Assembly: GCF_905220975.1 (NCBI RefSeq)
Contig: NZ_CAJNBK010000020.1
Span: 1-64,000 of the forward strand
Direction: 5' to 3'
DNA: 64,000 nt
Source: Paraburkholderia haematera
Lineage (GTDB): Bacteria > Pseudomonadota > Gammaproteobacteria > Burkholderiales > Burkholderiaceae
The notes below the pieces were generated by a model. The model saw nothing but the letters and a program-made list of their open reading frames with translations, ran no database searches and had not been told where the DNA came from. The position numbers and the translations under genes were made by a program. Positions within the stretch are counted from its first letter, which is position 1, and each line of letters opens with the position of its first letter. Shown piece after piece: positions 47,023 to 56,113 of this stretch.

Positions 47023-47133
47023 TCTGGAAATTTAGTGCGAATTACTCAAGAAGGGCGCGACGCCGGTAGTGGCGCGCCGAACACGGTCAAAGCAGGCCCG
47101 GCTGAAGTCCGGGTCAATCAGGAACTGACAGGC

Positions 47134-48396
47134 ATGGATAAACTCGTCATTGAAGGTGGCTACCCGCTGTCGGGTGAGGTCGTCGTCTCAGGTGCCAAGA
47201 ACGCGGCGTTGCCGATCCTGTGCGCGGCATTGCTCAGCGCGGAACCGGTGCATCTGGAAAACGTGCCCGACTTGCAGGACGTGCGCACGATGCTGAAGCT
47301 GCTCGGCCAGATGGGCGTGCAGATCGAGAGCAGCGAGGGACGGGTGTCTCTGGATGCGTCGAAGGTCGATAACCTCGTCGCGCCGTATGAACTCGTGAAG
47401 ACCATGCGTGCGTCGATCCTCGTGCTCGGCCCGCTGGTGGCGCGCTTCGGTCACGCCAGGGTGTCGCTGCCGGGTGGCTGCGCAATCGGCGCGCGTCCGG
47501 TGGATCAGCACATCAAGGGTTTGCAGGCCATGGGCGCCGAAATCACGATCGAGCACGGCTTCATCGAAGCGCGCGCGAAGCGTCTGAAGGGCGCGCGCAT
47601 CGTGACCGACATGATTACGGTGACGGGTACCGAAAACCTGCTGATGGCAGCGGTTCTTGCCGAGGGCGAGACGGTGATCGAGAACGCCGCGCGTGAGCCG
47701 GAAGTGGGCGACCTTGCGCATCTGCTGGTCGAGATGGGCGCGAAGATCGAAGGCATCGGCACCGACCGCCTGGTGATTCAGGGGGTCGACGCGCTGCATG
47801 GCGCCAAGCACACGGTGATTCCGGATCGTATCGAAGCCGGCACCTTCCTGTGCGCGGTCGCGGCTGCCGGCGGCGATGTCACGCTCCGTAAGGTACGTCC
47901 GCTGATCCTTGAAGCCGTCACCGAAAAACTGCGCGAAGCCGGCGTCACGATCGAAGAGGGCGACGACTGGATGCGCGTGCGGATGGACAAGCGTCCGAGC
48001 GCGGTGAGCTTCCGCACGTCCGAATACCCGGCGTTCCCGACCGACATGCAAGCGCAGTTCATGGCGCTCAACACGATCGCGGACGGCACCTCGCAAGCCG
48101 TCGAAACGATCTTTGAAAACCGCTTCATGCACGTGCAGGAATTGAACCGCCTCGGCGCGAACATCACGATCGACGGCAACACCGCGCTCGTAACCGGCGT
48201 CGAGAAGCTGTCCGGCGCGAAGGTGATGGCAACCGATCTGCGTGCGTCCGCGAGCCTTGTGATCGCTGCGCTGCGTGCCGAAGGCGAAACGCTGATCGAC
48301 CGCATCTATCACCTGGATCGGGGTTACGACCGGATGGAGAGCAAGCTCAACGCCATCGGCGCCAAGGTGCGCCGCATCGCCGGGAGCCAGGCATGA
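47134..48396 (+). CDS. murA: UDP-N-acetylglucosamine 1-carboxyvinyltransferase MurA
   Basis: 420 aa from the ATG at 47134 (MDKLVIEGGYPLSGEV), matching the normal start. An in-frame GTG at 47035 with GGAAA upstream would add 33 residues; I cannot exclude it. The active-site Cys is in LPGGCAIGARPVDQH, and VSGAKNAALPIL, RTSEYPAFPTDMQAQFMAL and DLRASASLVIAAL line the substrate site. It starts peptidoglycan synthesis by adding enolpyruvate to UDP-GlcNAc. The stop overlaps the hisG start (ATGA). Confidence 0.95.
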   Translation: MDKLVIEGGYPLSGEVVVSGAKNAALPILCAALLSAEPVHLENVPDLQDVRTMLKLLGQMGVQIESSEGRVSLDASKVDNLVAPYELVKTMRASILVLGPLVARFGHARVSLPGGCAIGARPVDQHIKGLQAMGAEITIEHGFIEARAKRLKGARIVTDMITVTGTENLLMAAVLAEGETVIENAAREPEVGDLAHLLVEMGAKIEGIGTDRLVIQGVDALHGAKHTVIPDRIEAGTFLCAVAAAGGDVTLRKVRPLILEAVTEKLREAGVTIEEGDDWMRVRMDKRPSAVSFRTSEYPAFPTDMQAQFMALNTIADGTSQAVETIFENRFMHVQELNRLGANITIDGNTALVTGVEKLSGAKVMATDLRASASLVIAALRAEGETLIDRIYHLDRGYDRMESKLNAIGAKVRRIAGSQA

Positions 48397-49091
48397 GTTC
48401 GATGCCGCAAACTTCGTCTTCGCCGGCCGTGAGCGCACCGCTCACGCTGGCTTTGTCGAAAGGGCGTATCTTCGAAGAGACGTTGCCGCTGCTCGCCGCA
48501 GCCGGCATTGAAGTGGCCGAAGATCCGGAAACCTCGCGCAGACTGATTTTGCCCACTACGGACGCGAACCTGCGCGTGATCATCGTGCGCGCCACGGACG
48601 TGCCGACCTACGTCGAATACGGCGCAGCCGACTTCGGCGTGGCCGGCAAGGACGTGCTGCTCGAGCACGGCGGTAGCGGGCTGTATCAGCCGGTTGACCT
48701 GGATATCGCGCGTTGCCGGATGTCGGTCGCGGTGGCGGCCGGATTCGACTACGCGAACGCGGTGCGCCAGGGCGCACGCCTGCGCGTGGCGACCAAGTAC
48801 GTCGAAACCGCACGGGAGCATTTTGCCGCCAAGGGCGTGCACGTCGACCTGATCAAGCTGTACGGTTCGATGGAACTGGCGCCGCTGGTCGGCCTCGCCG
48901 ACGCGATCGTCGACCTGGTGAGTTCGGGCAATACCCTGCGCGCCAACAATCTTGTCGAGGTGGAAGAAATCATGCAGATTTCGTCGCGCCTCGTTGTGAA
49001 CCAGGCGGCGCTGAAGCTCAAGCGCGCCGCGCTGCGGCCGATCCTCGATGCGTTCGAACGCGCGTCGAAGGCTGGCACTGCGGCAGCCTGA
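48393..49091 (+). CDS. hisG: ATP phosphoribosyltransferase HisG, short form
   Basis: 232 aa. The catalytic domain lacks the C-terminal regulatory region, so it is the short HisG type that needs HisZ, which is not in this window. LALSKGRIFEETLPLL, AADFGVAGKDVLLEHGG and VDLVSSGNTLRANNLVEVEEI are present. It is the first step of histidine synthesis. Its start overlaps murA. Confidence 0.95.
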   Translation: MSSMPQTSSSPAVSAPLTLALSKGRIFEETLPLLAAAGIEVAEDPETSRRLILPTTDANLRVIIVRATDVPTYVEYGAADFGVAGKDVLLEHGGSGLYQPVDLDIARCRMSVAVAAGFDYANAVRQGARLRVATKYVETAREHFAAKGVHVDLIKLYGSMELAPLVGLADAIVDLVSSGNTLRANNLVEVEEIMQISSRLVVNQAALKLKRAALRPILDAFERASKAGTAAA

Positions 49092-49095
49092 ATCG

Positions 49096-49122
49096 TTTGA
49101 CCACGCGTGTGGTCAAACTTTT
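49096..49122 (+). terminator. Terminator-like hairpin between hisG and hisD
   Basis: The arms TTTGACCAC (49096-49104) and GTGGTCAAA (49109-49117) with loop GCGT are followed by CTTTT. It has the form of a weak terminator inside the operon and could trim hisG from hisD mRNA. It does not encode a His-rich leader. Confidence 0.45.
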
Positions 49123-49152
49123 AACGCGCGCCTTACCGAAACGGATACCCGT

Positions 49153-50487
49153 ATGTCTATCAAGATTCGCAAACTCGATTCCAGCGCACCCGACTTTCAA
49201 AAGGCGCTGCACGCGGTGCTCGCGTTCGAGGCGAGCGAAGACGAAGCGATCGAACGCTCGGTCGCGCAGATTCTGAACGACGTGAAGGCGCGCGGCGACG
49301 CCGCGGTGCTCGAGTACACGAACCGCTTCGACCGTGTCGAGGCGAAGAGCGTCGAGGCGCTCGAGTTGCCGATGTCCGAACTCGAAGCGGCGCTCGAAAG
49401 CCTGGAGCCGAAGCGCCGCGCGGCGCTCGAAGCGGCGGCGGCGCGCGTGCGCGGTTATCACGAGAAGCAGAAAATCGAGTGCGGCAGTCATAGCTGGCAG
49501 TACACGGAAGCCGACGGCACCGTGCTTGGCCAGAAGGTGACGCCGCTGGATCGCGCGGGTATCTATGTGCCGGGCGGCAAGGCGGCGTATCCGTCGTCGG
49601 TGCTGATGAACGCGATTCCGGCGCGCGTGGCCGGCGTGCGCGAAATCGTCATGGTCGTGCCCACGCCGGACGGCGTGAAAAATCCGCTGGTGCTCGCGGC
49701 TGCCTTGCTGGGCGGCGTGGATCGCGTATTTACGATCGGCGGGGCGCAGGCGGTGGGCGCATTGGCGTACGGCACGGAAACGGTGCCCGCAGTCGACAAG
49801 ATCTGCGGACCGGGCAACGCCTATGTCGCGTCGGCCAAGCGCCGTGTGTTCGGCACGGTCGGGATCGACATGATCGCCGGTCCGTCGGAAATTCTCGTGT
49901 TGTGTGACGGCACGACGGACCCGCGCTGGGTCGCGATGGACCTGTTCTCGCAAGCCGAGCACGACGAGCTCGCGCAATCCATCCTGCTGTGCCCGGACGA
50001 TGCATTCATCGCCCGCGTGCGCGATGCGATCAACGAACTGCTGCCGAGCATGCCGCGCCAGGACGTGATCCGCACCTCGCTCGAAAACCGCGGTGCGCTG
50101 ATCAAGGTCCGCGATATGGCCGAGGCCTGCGCGATCGCCAACGACATTGCACCGGAACACCTCGAAATCTCCGCGCTGGAGCCGCACCAATGGGGCCAAT
50201 TGATTCGCCATGCCGGCGCGATCTTCCTCGGCCGCTACACCAGCGAAAGCCTCGGCGACTACTGCGCGGGGCCGAACCACGTGCTGCCTACGTCCCGCAC
50301 CGCACGGTTCTCGTCGCCGTTGGGCGTCTACGATTTCTTCAAGCGTTCGAGCGTGATCGAGGTCAGTGCTGAAGGTGCGCAGACGCTCGGCGAGATCGCC
50401 GCCGAACTCGCCTACGGCGAAGGCCTGCAGGCGCACGCCCGTAGCGCTGAATACCGGATGCGGCAAGGCGGCGGCGAGCGCGGCTGA
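49153..50487 (+). CDS. hisD: Histidinol dehydrogenase HisD
   Basis: 444 aa from the ATG at 49153. The family motifs are present: GIYVPGGKAAYPSSVLMNAIPARVAGV, GGAQAVGALAYGTETVPAVDKICGPGNAYV, AGPSEILV and the zinc- and catalysis-related QAEHDELAQS and APEHLEI. It oxidises histidinol to histidine in the last two steps. The start lies about 60 bases after hisG. Confidence 0.96.
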   Translation: MSIKIRKLDSSAPDFQKALHAVLAFEASEDEAIERSVAQILNDVKARGDAAVLEYTNRFDRVEAKSVEALELPMSELEAALESLEPKRRAALEAAAARVRGYHEKQKIECGSHSWQYTEADGTVLGQKVTPLDRAGIYVPGGKAAYPSSVLMNAIPARVAGVREIVMVVPTPDGVKNPLVLAAALLGGVDRVFTIGGAQAVGALAYGTETVPAVDKICGPGNAYVASAKRRVFGTVGIDMIAGPSEILVLCDGTTDPRWVAMDLFSQAEHDELAQSILLCPDDAFIARVRDAINELLPSMPRQDVIRTSLENRGALIKVRDMAEACAIANDIAPEHLEISALEPHQWGQLIRHAGAIFLGRYTSESLGDYCAGPNHVLPTSRTARFSSPLGVYDFFKRSSVIEVSAEGAQTLGEIAAELAYGEGLQAHARSAEYRMRQGGGERG

Positions 50488-50503
50488 CCGGTCAGGGGCG
50501 CCT

Positions 50504-50526
50504 GCGGGCACCGAACCGGTGCCCGC
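50504..50526 (+). other. Intercistronic hairpin between hisD and hisC
   Basis: GCGGGCACC (50504-50512) pairs with GGTGCCCGC (50518-50526), loop GAACC. No T-tract follows. It could stabilise or process the his mRNA. Confidence 0.45.
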
Positions 50527-50648
50527 GAACATCACCGACGGATTTCACGCGGTTTCCCGTTTAATAACGACAATACAGACCAACCTGGGGTAGTCCGCAA
50601 GCCGCCGATCCCGGGCGGCGTCTTTCATGCGGCCCGGTCCACTGACTT

Positions 50649-51719
50649 ATGACGACACCTCAAGACATCATCCGCCGCGACGTGCTCGCGATGACGAGCT
50701 ATCCGGTTCCGGACGCCACGGGCTATATCAAGCTCGATGCGATGGAAAATCCGTTTCCGCTGCCACCGGTGCTCGCTGCCCATCTGGGCGAGCATCTGGC
50801 CGGCGTCGCGCTGAACCGTTACCCGGCGCCGCGCCCGGAAGCGCTGATCGAAAAGATCAAGCGCGTGATGAGCGTGCCCGCGGGTTGCGACGTGCTGCTC
50901 GGCAACGGCTCGGATGAAATCATCAGCATGGTGTCGGTGGCTTGCGCAAAGCCGGGCGCCAAGGTGCTCGCGCCGATGCCGGGTTTCGTGATGTATCAGA
51001 TGTCGGCGAAGCTGGCGAATCTGGAATTCATCGGCGTGCCGCTGAAGCCCGATTTCACGCTCGACACCGAAGCGATGCTGGCGGCGATTGCCGAGCATGA
51101 ACCGGCGATCGTCTATCTGGCCTATCCGAACAACCCGACCGGCACGCTGTACGACGACGCGGACATGGAGCGCATCATCGCTGCGGCGAACAAGAGCCTG
51201 GTGGTGATCGACGAGGCGTACCAGCCCTTCGCGCAGCAAAGCTGGTTGCCACGCGCCGACGCGTTCGACAACGTCGTGGTGATGCGTACCGTGTCCAAGC
51301 TCGGTCTGGCCGGCATCCGCCTGGGTTATCTGGTCGGCAAGCCCGCCTGGCTCACCGAATTCGACAAGGTGCGTCCGCCCTACAACACCAACGTGCTGAC
51401 GCAAGCGGCCGCCGATTTCCTGCTAGACCACGTCGACGTGCTCGACGCCCAGGCCGCGCAATTGCGTGAAGAACGCACGAAACTCGCGCAAGCCGTGGCT
51501 CAATTGCCGGGCGCCGAAGTGTTCCCGAGCGCCGGCAACTTCCTGCTGGTGCGGGTGCCTGACGCATCTGTTATGTTCGAAACGCTGCTGGCAGCACGGG
51601 TTCTGATCAAAAACGTGAGTAAAATGCATCCATTGCTGGTCAATTGCGTGCGTTTGACCGTCGGTTCGCCCGAAGAAAACGCTCAATTGATCGCCGCACT
51701 GAAACTCGTGCTGCACTGA
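50649..51719 (+). CDS. hisC: Histidinol-phosphate aminotransferase HisC
   Basis: 356 aa. The aminotransferase I fold has AYPNNPTG, VVIDEAYQPF, and the PLP-lysine in RTVSKLGLAGIRLGYLVG. It transfers an amino group to imidazole acetol phosphate. The start at 50649 is followed by MTTPQDIIRRDVLAM, and the N-terminal DAMENPFPLPP fits the family. Confidence 0.95.
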   Translation: MTTPQDIIRRDVLAMTSYPVPDATGYIKLDAMENPFPLPPVLAAHLGEHLAGVALNRYPAPRPEALIEKIKRVMSVPAGCDVLLGNGSDEIISMVSVACAKPGAKVLAPMPGFVMYQMSAKLANLEFIGVPLKPDFTLDTEAMLAAIAEHEPAIVYLAYPNNPTGTLYDDADMERIIAAANKSLVVIDEAYQPFAQQSWLPRADAFDNVVVMRTVSKLGLAGIRLGYLVGKPAWLTEFDKVRPPYNTNVLTQAAADFLLDHVDVLDAQAAQLREERTKLAQAVAQLPGAEVFPSAGNFLLVRVPDASVMFETLLAARVLIKNVSKMHPLLVNCVRLTVGSPEENAQLIAALKLVLH

Positions 51720-51788
51720 ACGGCGTGCCAAATGGCCGCGTGAGCGCTTCTCCGCCCAGCGGACAAGCGCACGCGGCCCGCCGTTTTC
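51719..51788 (+). terminator. Large terminator-like hairpin between hisC and hisB
   Basis: AACGGCG (51719-51725) can pair with CGCCGTT (51779-51785), and within it GGCCGCGTG...GCGCTT (from 51734) with AAGCGC...ACGCGGCC (to 51778). A TTTT run follows (51784-51787). It is long and imperfect; termination would be partial at most, because hisB is the next his gene. Confidence 0.4.
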
Positions 51789-51834
51789 CCATCCCACACA
51801 CCTAACGCTTTCTAGCTAGATTCGAGGAATTACC

Positions 51835-52422
51835 ATGCGCCTTGCGGAAGTCGTTCGCAACACCAGCGAAACGCAGATCCGTGTGAAGATCAATCTGGAC
51901 GGCACCGGTCAGCAGAAGCTGGCCACCGGCGTGCCGTTTCTTGATCACATGCTCGACCAGATCGCACGGCATGGATTGTTCGACCTCGACATCGAAGCGC
52001 ATGGCGACCTGCATATCGACGACCACCACACGGTCGAAGACACCGGCATCACGCTGGGCCAGGCCGTCGCAAAGGCAATCGGAGACCGCAAGGGCATTCG
52101 CCGCTACGGTCATTCTTACGTCCCGCTCGACGAAGCGCTGTCGCGCGTCGTGATCGATTTTTCCGGACGTCCGGGCCTCGAATTCCATGTGCCGTTCACG
52201 CGCGCGCGCATCGGCACGTTCGACGTCGATCTCTCCATTGAATTTTTCCGCGGCTTCGTGAATCACGCTGGCGTCACGCTGCATATCGACAACCTGCGCG
52301 GCCTGAACGCCCATCATCAGATGGAAACGGTGTTCAAGGCGTTCGGGCGTGCATTGCGCATGGCCGTCGAACTGGACGAACGCGCGGCGGGGCAGATTCC
52401 GTCGACCAAAGGCAGCCTTTAA
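51835..52422 (+). CDS. hisB: Imidazoleglycerol-phosphate dehydratase HisB
   Basis: 195 aa, the single-domain form. The metal-binding histidine clusters are in VPFLDHMLDQIARHG, IDDHHTVEDTGI and NHAGVTLHIDNLRGLNAHHQMETVFKAFGRAL. It dehydrates imidazole glycerol phosphate. Confidence 0.96.
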   Translation: MRLAEVVRNTSETQIRVKINLDGTGQQKLATGVPFLDHMLDQIARHGLFDLDIEAHGDLHIDDHHTVEDTGITLGQAVAKAIGDRKGIRRYGHSYVPLDEALSRVVIDFSGRPGLEFHVPFTRARIGTFDVDLSIEFFRGFVNHAGVTLHIDNLRGLNAHHQMETVFKAFGRALRMAVELDERAAGQIPSTKGSL

Positions 52423-52457
52423 GCTTTAAGCGCCCATTTACCAGTCTCGTGACCAGG

Positions 52458-52483
52458 ACCGGACGCGCTTCGACGCGTCCGGT
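52458..52483 (+). other. Hairpin immediately before the marC start codon
   Basis: The perfect 10-bp arms ACCGGACGCG (52458-52467) and CGCGTCCGGT (52474-52483) enclose loop CTTCGA. The 3' arm ends five bases before the marC ATG and covers where a ribosome-binding site would be. Confidence 0.5.
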
Positions 52484-52488
52484 GTGCG

Positions 52489-53109
52489 ATGGATATTCTG
52501 AAGTCGTTTATTTCGCTGCTGGCGCTGATTAACCCGGTCGGCGCCATTCCGTTCTTCATGAGCCTGACGGCGCATCAGGGCGACGCGGAGCGGCGCAGAA
52601 CCATCCGCATCGCGGCGATTTCGGTGTTCTGCGTGATTGCGGTGACCACGCTGCTCGGCCAGCAGATCATCAGCTTCTTCGGCATTTCGGTCGGGTCGCT
52701 CGAAGTGGGCGGCGGGATCATCATGCTGCTGATGGCGATCAACATGCTGAACGCGCAGATCGGCAACAGCCGTTCGACGCCGGAAGAGCGCCATGAAGCC
52801 GAGCAGAAGGACAACATCGCGGTCGTGCCGCTGGCGATCCCGCTGTTGACCGGCCCGGGCGCGATCAGCACCACGATCATTTACGCGGCCGGCTCGGCGC
52901 ACTGGTACGACCGGCTGAGCCTGATTGCGATCGGTGCGGTGTTGGCGGCGATCTGTTTTTTTTCGCTGCGCCTTGCTGAACCGATTGCCCGGTGGGTGGG
53001 TCGCACGGGTATCAACATCGGCACGCGGCTGATGGGTTTGATGTTATCGGCGCTGGCGGTGGAATTCATCGTCGACGGATTGAAGGCATTGCTGCCTAAC
53101 TTGAAATGA
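52489..53109 (+). CDS. MarC-family membrane protein within the his operon
   Basis: 206 aa with about six membrane helices, the MarC/YhgN type. LLALINPVGAIPFFMSLT, FFGISVGSLEVGGGIIMLLMAI and AIPLLTGPGAISTTIIYA are characteristic. Function is unknown; the old link to multiple antibiotic resistance has not held. It lies between hisB and hisH and overlaps hisH by four bases (ATGA), so it must be co-translated with histidine genes. It is a common insertion here in Burkholderiales. Confidence 0.9.
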   Translation: MDILKSFISLLALINPVGAIPFFMSLTAHQGDAERRRTIRIAAISVFCVIAVTTLLGQQIISFFGISVGSLEVGGGIIMLLMAINMLNAQIGNSRSTPEERHEAEQKDNIAVVPLAIPLLTGPGAISTTIIYAAGSAHWYDRLSLIAIGAVLAAICFFSLRLAEPIARWVGRTGINIGTRLMGLMLSALAVEFIVDGLKALLPNLK

Positions 53110-53747
53110 AAACTTCGATAGCGATTGTGGATTACGGAATGGGCAACCTGCGCTCGGTTGCTCAGGCATTGCGCCGCGCCGCGCCGGAAGCGGACGTGGC
53201 GATCGTCGATCAGCCCGAAGCGATCCGCTCGGCCGGCCGCGTGGTGCTGCCCGGCCAGGGCGCCATGCCCGACTGCATGCGCTGTCTGGCCGAATCCGGC
53301 CTGCAGGAGGCGGTCATTGAAGCCTCGCGCACCAAGCCGCTGATGGGCGTGTGCGTCGGCGAGCAGATGCTGTTCGACTGGAGCGCCGAGGGCGATACGC
53401 CGGGCCTCGGCCTGTTGCCGGGCAAAGTGCTGCGCTTCGACCTGGAAGGCCAGGTGCAGGACGACGGTTCGCGCTTCAAGGTGCCGCAAATGGGCTGGAA
53501 CCGTGTGCGCCAGGCGCAGCCGCATCCGCTGTGGGATGGCGTCGCAGACAACGCTTTCTTCTACTTCGTGCATAGCTATTACGTCGTGCCGGACAACGCG
53601 GCCCATACGTCGGGCGAAACGGTGTACGGTGTGCCCTTTACCTCGGCGGTGGCGCGGGATAACATCTTCGCGACCCAATTCCACCCGGAAAAGAGCGCCG
53701 AAGCGGGGCTGCGCGTGTATCGCAACTTCGTGCACTGGAACCCGTGA
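53106..53747 (+). CDS. hisH: Imidazole glycerol phosphate synthase glutaminase subunit HisH
   Basis: 213 aa. The glutamine amidotransferase triad is visible: nucleophile Cys in MGVCVGEQML, His and Glu in TQFHPEKSAEAGL. It supplies ammonia from glutamine to HisF. The start overlaps the marC stop. Confidence 0.95.
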   Translation: MKTSIAIVDYGMGNLRSVAQALRRAAPEADVAIVDQPEAIRSAGRVVLPGQGAMPDCMRCLAESGLQEAVIEASRTKPLMGVCVGEQMLFDWSAEGDTPGLGLLPGKVLRFDLEGQVQDDGSRFKVPQMGWNRVRQAQPHPLWDGVADNAFFYFVHSYYVVPDNAAHTSGETVYGVPFTSAVARDNIFATQFHPEKSAEAGLRVYRNFVHWNP

Positions 53748-53961
53748 GCGCCTTTCTTCCTCCCGTTGCTGCGTGTCGTTCCGCCACAAGCGGGGCATCG
53801 GCTGTGCGCTACAGCCGAAGCAAGACAATTTCGCTTCAATTCGGCGCTCCGCAAGGGCGTCGAAAGAGTTGTACTAAACTAGCGAGACGGCGTTGTGGCG
53901 GGCTGGTTTGTCAGCCGCTGCCGCCGACCTTTAACCACCTCCCAGACAACACCCGATTGCT

Positions 53962-54714
53962 ATGCTGCTGATTCCCGCCATCGACCTGAAAGATGGTCAC
54001 TGTGTACGCCTCAAACAGGGCGATATGGACCAGGCGACGATATTTTCCGAGGAACCGGCGGCGATGGCCCGGCATTGGGTCGATCGCGGCGCCCGCCGTC
54101 TGCACCTCGTCGACCTGAATGGCGCGTTCGCCGGCAAGCCGAAAAACGAAGACGCGATCCGCGCGATCATCGAGGAAGTAGGGGGCGAGATTCCCGTCCA
54201 GCTGGGCGGCGGCATCCGTGACCTGAACACGATCGAGCGCTATCTGGACGACGGTTTGTCGTACGTCATCATCGGCACGGCCGCGGTGAAGAATCCGGGC
54301 TTCCTGCAGGATGCGTGCACGGCTTTCGGCGGCCATATCATCGTCGGGCTGGATGCGAAAGACGGCAAGGTCGCGACCGACGGCTGGAGCAAGCTGACCG
54401 GTCACGAAGTAGCCGATCTGGCGCGCAAGTTCGAAGATTACGGCTGCGAGTCGATCATCTATACGGACATCGGCCGCGACGGCATGCTGCAGGGCATCAA
54501 CATCGAAGCCACGGTGCGTCTCGCACGCGCGGTGAAGATTCCGGTGATCGCAAGCGGCGGTTTGTCGAACCTCACGGACATCGAGTCGCTGTGCGAAGTC
54601 GAGGTCGAAGGCATCGAAGGCGTGATCTGCGGCCGGGCGATCTACTCGGGCGATCTGGATTTCACGGCTGCGCAGACCCTCGCAGACCGGCTGCGCGAAT
54701 CGGACGACGCCTAA
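53962..54714 (+). CDS. hisA: Phosphoribosylformimino-5-aminoimidazole carboxamide ribotide isomerase HisA
   Basis: 250 aa TIM barrel. The N-terminal catalytic Asp in IPAIDLKDGHCVRL and the second in IYTDIGRDGM are present, with phosphate sites QLGGGIRDLN and VIASGGLSNL. A 214-base gap without a recognised gene precedes it. Confidence 0.95.
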   Translation: MLLIPAIDLKDGHCVRLKQGDMDQATIFSEEPAAMARHWVDRGARRLHLVDLNGAFAGKPKNEDAIRAIIEEVGGEIPVQLGGGIRDLNTIERYLDDGLSYVIIGTAAVKNPGFLQDACTAFGGHIIVGLDAKDGKVATDGWSKLTGHEVADLARKFEDYGCESIIYTDIGRDGMLQGINIEATVRLARAVKIPVIASGGLSNLTDIESLCEVEVEGIEGVICGRAIYSGDLDFTAAQTLADRLRESDDA

Positions 54715-54927
54715 GGCTCAATGCTCTTTGCGTCGCGGTCGACCCGGAATCGACGCAGCAGCGGACTTGGAAGCGGACGCAACGGCGCGTCCCGAAGGCG
54801 CGTCACGCCGCAGGTGTTTCTGTTCGACACTCTCGCGGCCTGACGCGGCGAGCCGCGCCGGCACTGTGCCGCTCGTGAAGATTCAGGCGAGCGGCCTCAT
54901 CAGCGGTATTGGCAGAATTGCAAGATC

Positions 54928-55701
54928 ATGGCTCTAGCTAAACGCATCATCCCCTGTCTCGACGTCACGGCTGGACGCGTGGTCAAAGGCGTCAACTTCG
55001 TCGAACTGCGCGACGCGGGCGATCCCGTAGAAATCGCGCGCCGCTACGACGATCAGGGCGCCGACGAACTGACCTTCCTCGACATCACCGCCACCTCCGA
55101 CCAGCGCGATCTGATCCTGCCGATCATCGAAGCGGTCGCCTCCCAGGTGTTCATTCCCCTGACGGTCGGCGGCGGCGTGCGCGCTGTCGAAGACGTGCGG
55201 CGGCTGCTCAACGCGGGCGCGGACAAGATCAGCATGAACTCGTCGGCGGTCGCGAATCCGCAACTCGTGCGCGACGCGACGGACAAATACGGCTCGCAAT
55301 GCATCGTCGTCGCCATCGACGCCAAGCGCGTTTCTGCAGACGGCGAAGCGCCGCGCTGGGAAGTTTTCACGCATGGTGGGCGCAAGGCCACCGGGCTCGA
55401 AGCCGTCGAATGGGCGCGCAAGATGGCCGAGCTGGGCGCGGGCGAGATCCTGCTGACCAGCATGGACCGCGACGGCACCAAGAGCGGCTTCGATCTCGCG
55501 CTCACGCGGGCGGTGTCCGATGCAGTGTCGATTCCGGTGATCGCCTCGGGCGGCGTCGGCTCGCTGCAGCATCTGGCCGACGGCATCAAGAACGGCCACG
55601 CGGACGCGGTGCTGGCCGCCAGCATCTTCCACTACGGCGAACACACCGTGGGCGAGGCCAAGCGCTTCATGGCCGATCAAGGCATTTCGGTGAGGTTGTG
55701 A
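54928..55701 (+). CDS. hisF: Imidazole glycerol phosphate synthase cyclase subunit HisF
   Basis: 257 aa TIM barrel. Catalytic Asp in IIPCLDVTAGRVVKG and in LLTSMDRDGTKSGFD, with VGGGVRAVEDV and VIASGGVGSL for the phosphates. With HisH it makes imidazole glycerol phosphate and AICAR. A 213-base gap without a recognised gene lies between hisA and hisF. It ends one base before hisI. Confidence 0.96.
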   Translation: MALAKRIIPCLDVTAGRVVKGVNFVELRDAGDPVEIARRYDDQGADELTFLDITATSDQRDLILPIIEAVASQVFIPLTVGGGVRAVEDVRRLLNAGADKISMNSSAVANPQLVRDATDKYGSQCIVVAIDAKRVSADGEAPRWEVFTHGGRKATGLEAVEWARKMAELGAGEILLTSMDRDGTKSGFDLALTRAVSDAVSIPVIASGGVGSLQHLADGIKNGHADAVLAASIFHYGEHTVGEAKRFMADQGISVRL

Positions 55702-55702
55702 C

Positions 55703-56113
55703 GTGGTGAATCCCTCTTCAGTCGATTGGCTCGACAAAGTCAGGTGGGACGCGAACGGCCTCGTGCCGGTGATCGCGCAGGAAGCGTCGACCAACGACGT
55801 GCTGATGTTCGCGTGGATGAATCGCGAAGCCCTGGCAAAAACCGTCGAAACCGGCCGCGCGGTGTACTTCTCGCGTTCGCGCCAGCGCCTGTGGTTCAAA
55901 GGTGAAGAGTCCGGCCACGTGCAGCATGTGCATGAAGTGCGGCTCGATTGCGACGAAGACGTCGTGCTGCTGAAGGTCGAGCAGGTGTCGGGCATTGCGT
56001 GCCACACCGGCCGCCACTCGTGCTTTTTCCAGAAATTCGAAGGCACGGTTGAAGATGGCGGCTGGGCCGCTGTCGATCCCGTGTTGAAAGACCCCGAACA
56101 CATCTACAAATGA
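55703..56113 (+). CDS. hisI: Phosphoribosyl-AMP cyclohydrolase HisI
   Basis: 136 aa from a GTG; a second GTG follows at once (55706). The single-domain form. TNDVLMFAWMNREALAKTVETG, the zinc site Cys and Asp residues in VRLDCDEDVVLLKVEQ and ACHTGRHSCFF are present. The stop overlaps the hisE start by ATGA. Confidence 0.95.
   Translation: MVNPSSVDWLDKVRWDANGLVPVIAQEASTNDVLMFAWMNREALAKTVETGRAVYFSRSRQRLWFKGEESGHVQHVHEVRLDCDEDVVLLKVEQVSGIACHTGRHSCFFQKFEGTVEDGGWAAVDPVLKDPEHIYK

Noticed and set aside
47035..47133. A 33-residue N-terminal extension of MurA from a GTG
   Set aside because: Not excluded, but the family start matches 47134 better; noted under murA.
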